Assembly: GCF_006539505.1 (NCBI RefSeq)
Contig: NZ_BJND01000073.1
Span: forward strand, 1 to 45,069
Direction: 5' to 3'
Source of the DNA: Streptomyces spinoverrucosus
GTDB lineage: Bacteria; Actinomycetota; Actinomycetes; Streptomycetales; Streptomycetaceae
Length of the DNA stretch: 45,069 bases
The notes under the pieces are model-generated. The model was given only the letters and a program-made list of their open reading frames with translations. It had not been told where the DNA came from and made no database searches. Positions 23,901 to 32,227 of this stretch are shown here, one piece after another (the stretch's first letter is position 1; the number at the start of each line of letters is the position of its first letter). The translations under genes and the position numbers were made by a program.

Positions 23901-24431
23901 CCGACGGACGACGTGCCGCCGCTGCCCCGCCTCGTCGTGGTCGTCGACGACCTGGACGCCCTGGTCTCGCCCCCGCTGGGCTCCCCGGGCCGACCCGCGG
24001 CCGGGTCCGTGATGCGTGCGCTGGAGGCGGTGGCCCGCGACGGCGAGCGGCTCGGCGTGCACCTGGTGGCCGCCGCCGGTCCAGGCGGTCGTACCGCCGA
24101 GACCGAACCCGCCCGACGGGCCACCCTGCGCGTCACCCTCGACGCACCCGCGCCCGGCCCCGACGAACCGGCGCCGGGCCGGGGGCGTCTGGCTCACCCC
24201 GACGGCAGGGTCACGCCGTTCCAGGGCGGCCGGGTGACGGGTCGTATCCCGCGCACGGCCACCCTGCGACCGACCGTCGTCCCGCTGGAGTGGCACCGCA
24301 TGGGCGACCCGCCCGCCCGCCGCCCGGTCCGCGAGCTGGGCAACGGACCCACGGATCTCGCCCTCCTGGCAAGCGCGTTGGAGCGGGCGGCCCGGGAAGT
24401 CTCCGCTCCGGAGGTGCCGTCGCTGTTGTAA
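20925..24431 (+). CDS. FHA-domain FtsK/EccC-like ATPase
   Basis: This 1168-residue protein has: an N-terminal ubiquitin-like region (~1-87, opening 'MQIRLTVVDPLG'); an FHA domain (~103-196) with the phosphothreonine-binding residues 'GRS' (126-128), 'SRVHC' (141-145) and 'DSTNGT' (161-166); a ~200-residue disordered linker; a degenerate FtsK/SpoIIIE domain in which the P-loop is replaced by 'GLAGPRPRLGGL'; and a second FtsK/SpoIIIE domain with the P-loop 'GPPGSGRT' (853-860) and Walker B 'VVVVDDLD' (~1010). The order recalls type VII secretion ATPases (EccC/EssC), but there is no clear membrane segment and no EsxA/B-type gene nearby. The P-loop Lys is Arg, so ATP hydrolysis is uncertain. The start is set at ATG 20925 with AAGGG 13 nt upstream; a longer open frame extends into the control region. 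The two kinases opposite are likely partners. Confidence 0.85.
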   Translation: MQIRLTVVDPLGPPHEAPGRAASRDVLVTAPAGTALSAVASALAAAISGDAPSGPAVLYAGAERLDPQRCTLGEPPLLDGAVLSVGGPAAPEPHPELDDAPARLDVIAGPDAGGVHLLHGGEIRVGRSAEADVPLDDPDVSRVHCAVTLNADGRVSVADLDSTNGTTLDGTRVGTRPTRFMPGALLRIGESTLRLAPAGGPGRRVGTAPDGEGCVRVGARDGEPPAAGASGVRAGGRPAGKTGHAYGDSEGWGVPEDAAADVSREGTGLTGAAAADPARTDHDEHTQAAHTGTAAREHSPVEPPLVPEQGRPPGIESREDPHATPPSDATHGGRLGVGAADAPAATPSRRKGTPLRGIDVPQGVRKRGGLTGWARRLAGGRGGEQQAVGHGRYDEESAGGAGLPPVSADAPETWPDPAALLLTALGPGPRLWERGPGHPEALTVRLGTADRAAPDGSGLLPAVPVTADLREAGALGLAGPRPRLGGLARAVVAQLAALHSPDALEIILISTDRARSLEERTAEWAWLGWLPHLRPAHGQDCRLLLAHDREQAAARTDELLRRLDDHLAERNSSAGKAVEVRGGAGGTTVKAVTSAPVTSGQRHPENTEAPTRTSTTPPRRPSWARPDDDSPSDTAHPTPYTGPYAVLLVDGDPGGAGLREAVARLALEGPQAGIHVICLAETAPASPASPVTETYEAACAAAPAFRACGAVALLSGDVATALRLVRVARAGTGTGTGTGSPAPVGHGTVGAVDAVSPAWAERFARALAPLRTDATATGTRHARVSAPLPQAARLLDELGLARATPASLMARWADAADDTDALGGRAHAVLGAGPRGAVAVDLVTEGPHLLIEGPPGSGRTELLRAVVASLAAAERPDRLSLVLMDGRDSVGAGSGHGDGLHLCMDIPHVTTHLLANDPVRMREFAQSLTAELKRRAELLGRSDFAEWHTGRAVSGRMVSQRSVPTAGAGTGAGDLDTPPSTTLRLRPSAGRRPTDDVPPLPRLVVVVDDLDALVSPPLGSPGRPAAGSVMRALEAVARDGERLGVHLVAAAGPGGRTAETEPARRATLRVTLDAPAPGPDEPAPGRGRLAHPDGRVTPFQGGRVTGRIPRTATLRPTVVPLEWHRMGDPPARRPVRELGNGPTDLALLASALERAAREVSAPEVPSLL

Positions 24432-24555
24432 GGACCCTAGGACCTGTCGGTGCCCCCCTGAACAGTCACGACGCGGTCACGATCACCGTCTTGACACGGT
24501 TCGCGCTCTTGCCGACCCCACAGACCCGGCGTAGACCAGTCCCACGGGACAGCGC

Positions 24556-24567
24556 TCGAACGTTCGA
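24556..24567. promoter_or_regulatory. Palindrome upstream of the sugar importer
   Basis: TCGAACGTTCGA is a perfect 12-bp palindrome with a central CG, 24 bp before the lipoprotein ATG. It fits a LacI/ROK-type operator for a sugar importer. No dedicated regulator gene is adjacent. Confidence 0.5.
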
Positions 24568-24591
24568 CGAGGAACGAAGAACGGGGCCGTA

Positions 24592-25974
24592 ATGCACAGC
24601 AGCATCAGCACCAGCCGCACCCGGACACGCAGGACCGCCCGCGCCGCCGCGGCCGCACTGGCGGGAGCGCTCGCGTTCTCGCTCAGCGCCTGCGGAGGCG
24701 ACGACAGCAGTGGAAACGAAGGCAGCGGCGGTACGGACGAGGCCGCCACCACCGTCACCCTCCCCAAGCTGGACGGCGAGACCCTGGAGGTCGCCGCCGT
24801 CTGGACCGGCCCGGAGCAGGCCAACTTCAAGAAGGTGCTGGAGGAGTTCGAGAAGCGGACCGGCGCCAAGGTGACCTTTGTGCCTGCGCAGGACCCGATC
24901 ATCAACTTCCTCGGCTCGAAGATCGCGGGCGGCGCGCCACCGGACATCGCGATGCTTCCCCAGGTCGGCGCCATCCAGCAGGCCGTGGACAAGGGCTGGG
25001 CCAAGCCGATCGGGCCGGAGGCCCAGGAGCAGCTCGGCAAGAACTATTCCCAGGGCTGGCAGGACCTCGGCAAGGTCGACGGCAAGCAGTACGGCGTCTA
25101 CTACAAGGCCGCCAACAAGTCCCTGATCTGGTACAACACGCAGGTCTTCGAGAACGCGGGTGCCGAGGAACCCAAGACGTGGGAGGACCTGCTCTCCACC
25201 GCGCAGACGATCTACGACTCCGGTGTCACCCCGTTCTCCGTCGGCGGCGCCGACGGCTGGACGCTGACCGACTGGTTCGAGAACGTCTACCTCTCGCAGG
25301 CGGGCCCGGAGAAGTACGACCAGCTGGCCAAGCACGAGATCAAGTGGACAGACCCGTCCGTCACCGAGGCCCTGACGACGCTGGCGCAGATCTGGGGCAA
25401 GCAGGACTACATCGCGGGCGGCGCGAGCGGCGCGCTGCAGACCGAGTTCCCGGCCTCTGTGACGCAGACCTTCACCGGCGGCGACCAGCCGAAGGCCGGC
25501 ATGGTCTTCGAGGGCGACTTCGTGCAGGTCAACATCGCGGAGACGGACGCGGAGGTGGGCACGGACGCCAAGGTGTTCGCGTTCCCGAAGGTCGGCGACA
25601 CCGAGCCGGTCGTCTCCGGCGGTGACGCGGCGGTCATCCTTCAGGACTCCAAGGCCGCGCAGGCCCTGGCCACCTTCCTCGCCTCGCCGGACGCGGCGAC
25701 CATCCAGGCGAAGCTCGGCGGCTATCTGTCGCCGAACAAGAACGTGGACCCGTCGGCGTACCCGAACGCGGTGCAGCAGGAGATGGCCAAGTCGCTGGTC
25801 GCGGCCGGGGACGACTTCCGCTTCGACATGTCCGACCAGGCCCCGCAGGCCTTCGGCGGCACGCCCGGCAAGGGCGAGTGGAAAGCGTTGCAGGACTTCC
25901 TGAAGAACCCGAAGGACATCAAGGGCACCCAGGAACAGCTGGAGGCCGACGCGGCCGCGGCGTACGGAAACTGA
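24592..25974 (+). CDS. Sugar ABC importer, solute-binding lipoprotein
   Basis: This 460-residue family-1 extracellular solute-binding protein has a lipoprotein signal with a long Arg-rich start, a hydrophobic core and the lipobox 'LSAC' (lipid-anchored Cys34), then a Gly/Ser/Asp linker. The mature part has the family pattern 'VAAVWTGPEQANFKKVLEEFEKRTGAKVTF', 'GGAPPDIAMLPQ' and 'YYKAANKSLIWYN'. It captures an oligo- or monosaccharide outside the membrane for the two permeases downstream. The substrate cannot be named; the family includes alpha-glucoside and other oligosaccharide binders. It is first of three genes, 7 bp before the first permease start. Confidence 0.92.
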   Translation: MHSSISTSRTRTRRTARAAAAALAGALAFSLSACGGDDSSGNEGSGGTDEAATTVTLPKLDGETLEVAAVWTGPEQANFKKVLEEFEKRTGAKVTFVPAQDPIINFLGSKIAGGAPPDIAMLPQVGAIQQAVDKGWAKPIGPEAQEQLGKNYSQGWQDLGKVDGKQYGVYYKAANKSLIWYNTQVFENAGAEEPKTWEDLLSTAQTIYDSGVTPFSVGGADGWTLTDWFENVYLSQAGPEKYDQLAKHEIKWTDPSVTEALTTLAQIWGKQDYIAGGASGALQTEFPASVTQTFTGGDQPKAGMVFEGDFVQVNIAETDAEVGTDAKVFAFPKVGDTEPVVSGGDAAVILQDSKAAQALATFLASPDAATIQAKLGGYLSPNKNVDPSAYPNAVQQEMAKSLVAAGDDFRFDMSDQAPQAFGGTPGKGEWKALQDFLKNPKDIKGTQEQLEADAAAAYGN

Positions 25975-25981
25975 GCCGGCC

Positions 25982-27331
25982 ATGGCGTCGGCATCCACGG
26001 CAGGGGTCCCGCCGAGGAAGGCCGGGACCCCTCCCCGGAGTCGCAAGAGCGTGACCGGCACCCGCAGGACCGTGGCAGCGCTGTTCCTGCTGCCCGCCCT
26101 GGTGCTGCTGGGCGCGCTCGTGGTCTACCCGATCGGGTACTCGGTCGTCCGCAGCTTCTACGACCAGTCCGGCGACGGCTTCGCCGGATTCGACAACTAC
26201 CAGGCCCTGTTCACCGACGACGGCATCCGTACGGCGCTGAAGAACAACATCATCTGGGTGGTGTTCGCGCCGACGGTCGCGACCGCGCTCGGGCTGATCT
26301 TCGCGGTGCTGACCGAACGGGTGCGCTGGGGCACGGCGTTCAAGCTGGTCGTCTTCATGCCGATGGCGATCTCGATGCTCGCGGCGGGCATCATCTTCCG
26401 TCTGGTGTACGACCAGGATCCGGACAAGGGCGTCGCGAACGCGGTGTGGGTGGGTGTGCACGACACGTTCGCCGAGGCGTCGGCGTTCCCGAAGGCGCAC
26501 CCGGGCCGGGAGTCGCCGCTCACGGTGGATCAAGGCGGCTTCATCACCAAGGAACCGGTCCGCCTGGGCGAGCCGGTCAACCTGCCTCTCGTGGGGGTCG
26601 CCCCCGACCAGATGCCCGACGACGCCGCGAAGGCCGTGGCGGCGCGGCCCGACCCGGGCAAGGTCACAGGCACCACCTGGCAGGACTTCACGCGCGGCGA
26701 GGGCGTCGGCACCCTCGGCGCCCCGGACCCGTCGGAGCTGGGCTATCCCGGCATGAAGATCGAGGCGGTCAAGGACGGCAAGGTCGTCGCCTCGACCACG
26801 GCCGCCGACGACGGCACCTTCTCCCTCCCGGCCGCCGCCGACGGAGCTCAACTGCGGCTGCCCGCCGACAACTTCAAGGAGCCGTACAACGGCCTGGACT
26901 GGCTCGGCCCGTCGCTGGTCACGCCGGCCATCATCGGGTCGTACATCTGGATGTGGGCGGGCTTCGCGATGGTGCTGATCGCGGCAGGGCTGGCGGGGGT
27001 GCCCCGTGAGCTGCTGGAGGCGGCGCGGGTCGACGGGGCCAATGAGTGGCAGGTGTTCAGACGGGTCACCGTGCCGCTGCTCGCGCCGGTCCTGGCGGTG
27101 GTCACCGTCACCTTGATGATCAATGTGCTGAAGATCTTCGACCTGGTCTTCATCATCGCCCCGGGCTCCTCCCAGGACGACGCGAACGTGCTCGCCCTGG
27201 AGCTGTATCGCAAGGGCTTCTCCGAGGACCAGCCGGGCATCGCCAGCGCCATCGCGGTGTTCCTGCTGCTTCTGGTGATCCCGGTGATGTGGTTCAACAT
27301 CCGCAGGCTCAGGCGGGAGGTGCGGCGATGA
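25982..27331 (+). CDS. Sugar ABC importer permease with large extracellular insert
   Basis: This 449-residue MalF-type permease keeps the family frame: a first membrane helix (~30-52), 'FDNYQALF', helices near 88-145, and the EAA loop 'PRELLEAARVDGANEWQVF' (341-359) that docks the ATPase. Between 'LVYDQDPDKGVANAV' (~141-155) and 'NGLDWLGPS' (303-311) there are ~150 extra residues absent from ordinary ~300-residue permeases. The insert has a segment, 'MKIEAVKDGKVVASTTAADDG', that resembles a carboxypeptidase-regulatory-like or Cna-B beta domain. By topology it lies outside the membrane. The gene overlaps the next permease by ATGA. Confidence 0.9.
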   Translation: MASASTAGVPPRKAGTPPRSRKSVTGTRRTVAALFLLPALVLLGALVVYPIGYSVVRSFYDQSGDGFAGFDNYQALFTDDGIRTALKNNIIWVVFAPTVATALGLIFAVLTERVRWGTAFKLVVFMPMAISMLAAGIIFRLVYDQDPDKGVANAVWVGVHDTFAEASAFPKAHPGRESPLTVDQGGFITKEPVRLGEPVNLPLVGVAPDQMPDDAAKAVAARPDPGKVTGTTWQDFTRGEGVGTLGAPDPSELGYPGMKIEAVKDGKVVASTTAADDGTFSLPAAADGAQLRLPADNFKEPYNGLDWLGPSLVTPAIIGSYIWMWAGFAMVLIAAGLAGVPRELLEAARVDGANEWQVFRRVTVPLLAPVLAVVTVTLMINVLKIFDLVFIIAPGSSQDDANVLALELYRKGFSEDQPGIASAIAVFLLLLVIPVMWFNIRRLRREVRR

Positions 27332-28218
27332 GCACGCAGGCCGTGACCAAGGAGTCCGGCAAGGCCAGGGCGTCCCTCGGCTCTCGTCTCGCGGAGGGCG
27401 TCAGCGGCGGTCTGGTCCGCGTCTTCCTGATCGTCGTCGGCCTGTTCTGGCTGGTGCCGACCATCGGGCTGCTGCTCTCCTCGCTGCGCACTCCGGCGGA
27501 CATGAACGAGAGCGGCTGGTGGACGGTGTTCACCAAGCCCGCCCAACTCACCTTCGAGAGCTACGAGAAGCTGCTCAACAACAGCGACATCACCGACTCC
27601 CTGGTGAACACGGTCCTGATCACGGTCCCGGCGACGGTGCTGGTCGTGGTCATCGGCTCGCTCGCCGGATACGCCTTCGCCTGGATGGAGTTCCCGGGCC
27701 GGGACTGGTGGTTCCTTGGCGTGGTCGGCCTGCTGGTGGTGCCCGTGCAGGTGGCGCTGATCCCGATCGCCGAACTGTTCGGAAACATCGGACTGTTCGG
27801 CTCGCTGCTCGGCGTGATCCTCTTCCACGTGGGCTTCGGGCTGCCGTTCGCGGTGTTCCTGCTGCGGAACTTCTTCGCGGAGATCCCGCGCGAGCTGCTG
27901 GAGGCGGCCCGGCTGGACGGCGCCGGTGAACTGCGGCTGTTCGCACGGGTGGTGATGCCGCTGGGCGGGCCTGCGATCGCGAGCCTGGGCATCTTCCAGT
28001 TCCTGTGGGTGTGGAACGACATGCTGGTCGCGCTGGTGTTCTCCGACTCCGGCAACCAGCCGATCACGGTGGCGCTGCAGACGCAGGTGAGGCAGTTCGG
28101 GAACAACATCGACGTGCTGGCGCCCGGCGCGTTCATCTCGATGGTGATTCCGCTCGCCGTGTTCTTCGCGTTCCAGCGGCAGTTCGTGTCCGGTGTGATG
28201 GCGGGCGCGGTGAAGTAG
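27328..28218 (+). CDS. Sugar ABC importer permease (MalG type)
   Basis: This 296-residue protein has six membrane helices and the EAA loop 'PRELLEAARLDGAGELRLFARVVMPL' (~190-215). It starts at the ATG of an ATGA overlap with the preceding permease, so both are translated from one message. It pairs with that permease to form the channel. No ATPase gene follows; Streptomyces sugar importers of this kind commonly share the ATPase MsiK encoded elsewhere. Confidence 0.93.
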   Translation: MSTQAVTKESGKARASLGSRLAEGVSGGLVRVFLIVVGLFWLVPTIGLLLSSLRTPADMNESGWWTVFTKPAQLTFESYEKLLNNSDITDSLVNTVLITVPATVLVVVIGSLAGYAFAWMEFPGRDWWFLGVVGLLVVPVQVALIPIAELFGNIGLFGSLLGVILFHVGFGLPFAVFLLRNFFAEIPRELLEAARLDGAGELRLFARVVMPLGGPAIASLGIFQFLWVWNDMLVALVFSDSGNQPITVALQTQVRQFGNNIDVLAPGAFISMVIPLAVFFAFQRQFVSGVMAGAVK

Positions 28219-28237
28219 CGGCAGAAGCAACGACGTC

Positions 28238-28264
28238 GGGGCGGGCCGGACAACGGCCCGCCCC
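28238..28264 (+). terminator. Terminator of the sugar importer operon
   Basis: GGGGCGGGCC and GGCCCGCCCC (28238-28247, 28255-28264) form a perfect 10-bp stem with a 7-nt loop, 20 bp after the permease stop, followed by TT only. Confidence 0.75.
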
Positions 28265-28452
28265 TTCGCGTTCCCGGTGAAATCCCCCGCACTGACCCAT
28301 GGATGCCCCTCAATCCCCCGGCAGCCACTATTTCGCAACCTTCTGGTCATTTCACCGTCACCGAACGCCACCGACCGCCGTTCACCTACCGGGAGTCCGA
28401 ATGCCCCGCGCGCCTCCCGCCGAGCACGGACGACGAAGACGGAAAGAGCGCA

Positions 28453-29890
<1,438 letters not shown>

Positions 29891-29895
<5 letters not shown>

Positions 29896-29924
29896 AGCAC
29901 ACAATTCAATTGCGCACAACTAAA
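29891..29924. promoter_or_regulatory. Operator and promoter region of ohr/ohrR
   Basis: CAATT-C-AATTG (29902-29912) is an AT-rich dyad closely matching the OhrR operator core known from Bacillus (TACAATT-AATTGTA). On the minus strand it sits between TTGTGC and TCTACT (17-bp spacing), a plausible ohr promoter, so OhrR would cover it. A looser second half-site ACAACTAAAT follows on the plus strand. AT-rich sequence is rare in this window, which supports the call. Confidence 0.72.
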
Positions 29925-29950
29925 TGGCGGGCACGAGCTACCCTGGGCGC

Positions 29951-30454
29951 ATGACGACCACGCCCACAGCGGACTGGCTCCGCCTCGACCAGCAGATCTG
30001 CTTCTCCCTGAACGCGGCCTCGCGCGCCTTCGGCGGGGTCTACCGCGTGCTCCTCAAGGACCTCGGGCTCACCTACCCGCAGTACCTGGTGATGCTCGTG
30101 CTGTGGGAGCACGGCGACCTGCCGGTGAAGAAGCTGGGCGAGCAGCTGCGCCTCGACTCCGGCACGCTGTCGCCGCTGCTCAAGCGGCTGGAGGCGGCCG
30201 GTCTGATACGCCGGGAGCGCAGCGTGCGCGACGAGCGCTCGGTGGAGGTGCGGCTGACCGAGGAGGGCGTCGCGCTGCGCGAGCGGGCACTTCAGGTGCC
30301 GCGCCGGATCATGGCGGCGACCGGGTTCGACGTCGACGAGATCCGCGAGCTGCGGGCCCGCCTCGACGAGCTCACGACGGCGCTCGACGCGGCGGCGCAG
30401 GCGGAGGCGGCGGCTGGGGCGGAAGCAGGGGCGGCGGCTGCGGAGCCGCGGTGA
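29951..30454 (+). CDS. ohrR: OhrR, peroxide-sensing MarR repressor
   Basis: This 167-residue MarR-family repressor has the redox-sensing Cys17 in 'DQQICFSLNAASRAF', the position conserved in OhrR, and a winged helix ('LPVKKLGEQLRLDSGTLSPLLKRLEAAGLIRRERS', then 'DERSVEVRLTEEG'). Oxidation by organic peroxides releases it from the ohr operator. I take ATG 29951 ('MTTTPTADWLRLD'); an ATG 27 bp upstream lies in the promoter spacer. The C-terminus is an Ala/Glu-rich tail whose DNA (30372-30454) is shared with the convergent glycosyltransferase gene. Confidence 0.94.
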   Translation: MTTTPTADWLRLDQQICFSLNAASRAFGGVYRVLLKDLGLTYPQYLVMLVLWEHGDLPVKKLGEQLRLDSGTLSPLLKRLEAAGLIRRERSVRDERSVEVRLTEEGVALRERALQVPRRIMAATGFDVDEIRELRARLDELTTALDAAAQAEAAAGAEAGAAAAEPR

Positions 30455-32138
30455 GGCCGGGGGTGCCGGTGGCCGGTACGGGGCGTCCGGCGGGGTCGAG
30501 CCTGCTGCGCGTGGCCTCCGTCATGCGTCCCGTCGACGCCGGGCCCACGGCGGCACCCGGCGCACTCCCCGTCGACGCCGGGCTTCCGGCGCCGCCCCGT
30601 ACGCCCCATACGCTCGCCGTGAGCGCCGTGGGGCTCGCAGCCCCCGCCCTGCGGACGTAGAGCCGAAGCGTCGCACCCCCGCGTACGAACTCCTGCCGCG
30701 GCTCGTACGGCACGAACTGCTCCGCCACCACGGTGAGCTTCACGCGCTCGGCCGGATCCCGGGGGACCCAGCGCGCCCGCCGCGCGTACAGCTCGGCCAC
30801 CACCCACAGCTGGTCCAGCCCGGCGAGCCTGCGGCGCAGTTCGGCGGCGTGGACCTCCTCCCCGTACAGCGTCCCGGACTCCGGCGCGGGCACCCCGAGC
30901 GCCACGTCCCACACGCCCCGGAACGCCTCCGGGTAGGCCAGCGCGGCCCGCCGCCCGATGGCCGGCACGAACAGCACCGGGTCGCCGGGGCTCAGCTCGC
31001 GCGCGGCGTCGGCGGAGACGGTGGAGAGGTTGTCGGCGCGCACGGAGGGCGTGCGTTCCTGGCGGTGCAGGGGGAACTGGTGGGCGAACGCCAGCCCCAC
31101 CGCGAGGACGCCGGTGACGGTGGCCAGGGGGGAGCGCCCGACGCCCCGGAGCAGCCGGTCGGCCCCGGCGGCGGCCAGCAGCGGTGCCCCGGCGAGCGCG
31201 TACAGCACGTACCGGTCGTCGTACATCGGCTTGATCTGCGACACCGCGATCAGCGTGAGCGGCGGCACGGTCATCAGGGGCAGGGCGACGCCGACGAGGG
31301 ACGGGCGCCTCCTGGGGAGCGTCGCACGCCCCCGCCCCGGCCACAGAGCGGCGGCGATCAGAATGACGTACGCCCAGAAGACCTCACCCTCCGCCCCCGT
31401 GAACGACCGCAGCAGCCGCTCCACGCTGCCCATGCGGGGCACCGGCAGCCATGCCACCTGCTCGGCCTGCGTCCACGAGACGACGATCAGCGGCACCAGC
31501 ACCAGCACCGCGCCCACTGCCGCGCGCGCCCACCGCCCCCATACGGCACGCGGCACGCGCGCGTGGGCCAATGTCAGCGCGTGGGCGAGGAGCACGAGCA
31601 CGGCCAGTTCGTGCAGCAGGCAGGTGACAGCGACGACGAGCCCGTACGGCCACCAGGCGGCCCCCGCGACCGCCCGCACCAGCAGCAGCGTCGCGCCGGC
31701 CGCGCAGGCGGCGACGAGTGCGTACGAGCGGCCCTCCTGGGCGAAGTGGCCCGCCATGGGTGTCACCGCGTACAGCAACCCCGCCCAGAGGCCGACGCGC
31801 GGCCGGGCCAGCCTGGCACCGAGGGCCGCGACCAGACCCGCGGTGAGGGCAGCCGCACACACCGACGGCAGGCGCAGGACGACCTCGTCGGCGCGGAGGG
31901 CGAGGACGGGGTGCATGAGCAGGTAGTACAGGCCGTGCACGGCGTCCACGCTGTGCAGCAGCCGCCAGATCTCCGGTAACGAGCGCCGGGCGACCTGGAA
32001 GGTGACGGCCTCGTCGCGCCACATCCCGCCCCGGTCGAGGCCCCACAGCCCGATGCCGAGCATGACGAACGCGGGCATCGCGACGACCGCGACGCCGACC
32101 CGGCCGGTTCCTTTCGTTTCCGGTTCCCCGTTCACCAC
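30372..32138 (-). CDS. GT-C membrane glycosyltransferase (family 39-like)
   Basis: This 588-residue polytopic protein has about 10 membrane helices in its first ~370 residues, with the GT-C motif 'MWRDEAVTFQVARRSL' in the first exterior loop (acidic pair used in catalysis) and 'DAVHGLYYLLMHPV'. A soluble C-terminal domain (~390-500) follows, then a Pro/Ala-rich tail. Such enzymes transfer sugars from polyprenyl-phosphate donors on the outer membrane face; the donor and acceptor are unknown. The GTG start at 32138 faces the other membrane glycosyltransferase gene across 89 bp. Its last 83 bp overlap the ohrR 3' end on the opposite strand; the tail is likely dispensable. Confidence 0.85.
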   Translation of the reverse strand: MVNGEPETKGTGRVGVAVVAMPAFVMLGIGLWGLDRGGMWRDEAVTFQVARRSLPEIWRLLHSVDAVHGLYYLLMHPVLALRADEVVLRLPSVCAAALTAGLVAALGARLARPRVGLWAGLLYAVTPMAGHFAQEGRSYALVAACAAGATLLLVRAVAGAAWWPYGLVVAVTCLLHELAVLVLLAHALTLAHARVPRAVWGRWARAAVGAVLVLVPLIVVSWTQAEQVAWLPVPRMGSVERLLRSFTGAEGEVFWAYVILIAAALWPGRGRATLPRRRPSLVGVALPLMTVPPLTLIAVSQIKPMYDDRYVLYALAGAPLLAAAGADRLLRGVGRSPLATVTGVLAVGLAFAHQFPLHRQERTPSVRADNLSTVSADAARELSPGDPVLFVPAIGRRAALAYPEAFRGVWDVALGVPAPESGTLYGEEVHAAELRRRLAGLDQLWVVAELYARRARWVPRDPAERVKLTVVAEQFVPYEPRQEFVRGGATLRLYVRRAGAASPTALTASVWGVRGGAGSPASTGSAPGAAVGPASTGRMTEATRSRLDPAGRPVPATGTPGLTAAPQPPPLLPPQPPPPPAPPRRAPS

Positions 32139-32227
32139 AGGGCCAGTTTGTACTATTTTCTGACGAATGCAGGTGATTGACGGCGTATCGGCGCTGATAC
32201 GACCCTCCTGCGGCTTACGATCCGCCG

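Noticed and set aside
22131..24296. 721-codon minus-strand frame opposite the FHA-ATPase
   Set aside because: Gly/Val/Gln/Arg-rich, no domain, no ribosome site; a shadow of the real gene.
24491..24496. TTGACA as -35 box of the sugar importer
   Set aside because: No plausible -10 hexamer at 16-19 bp; left unassigned.
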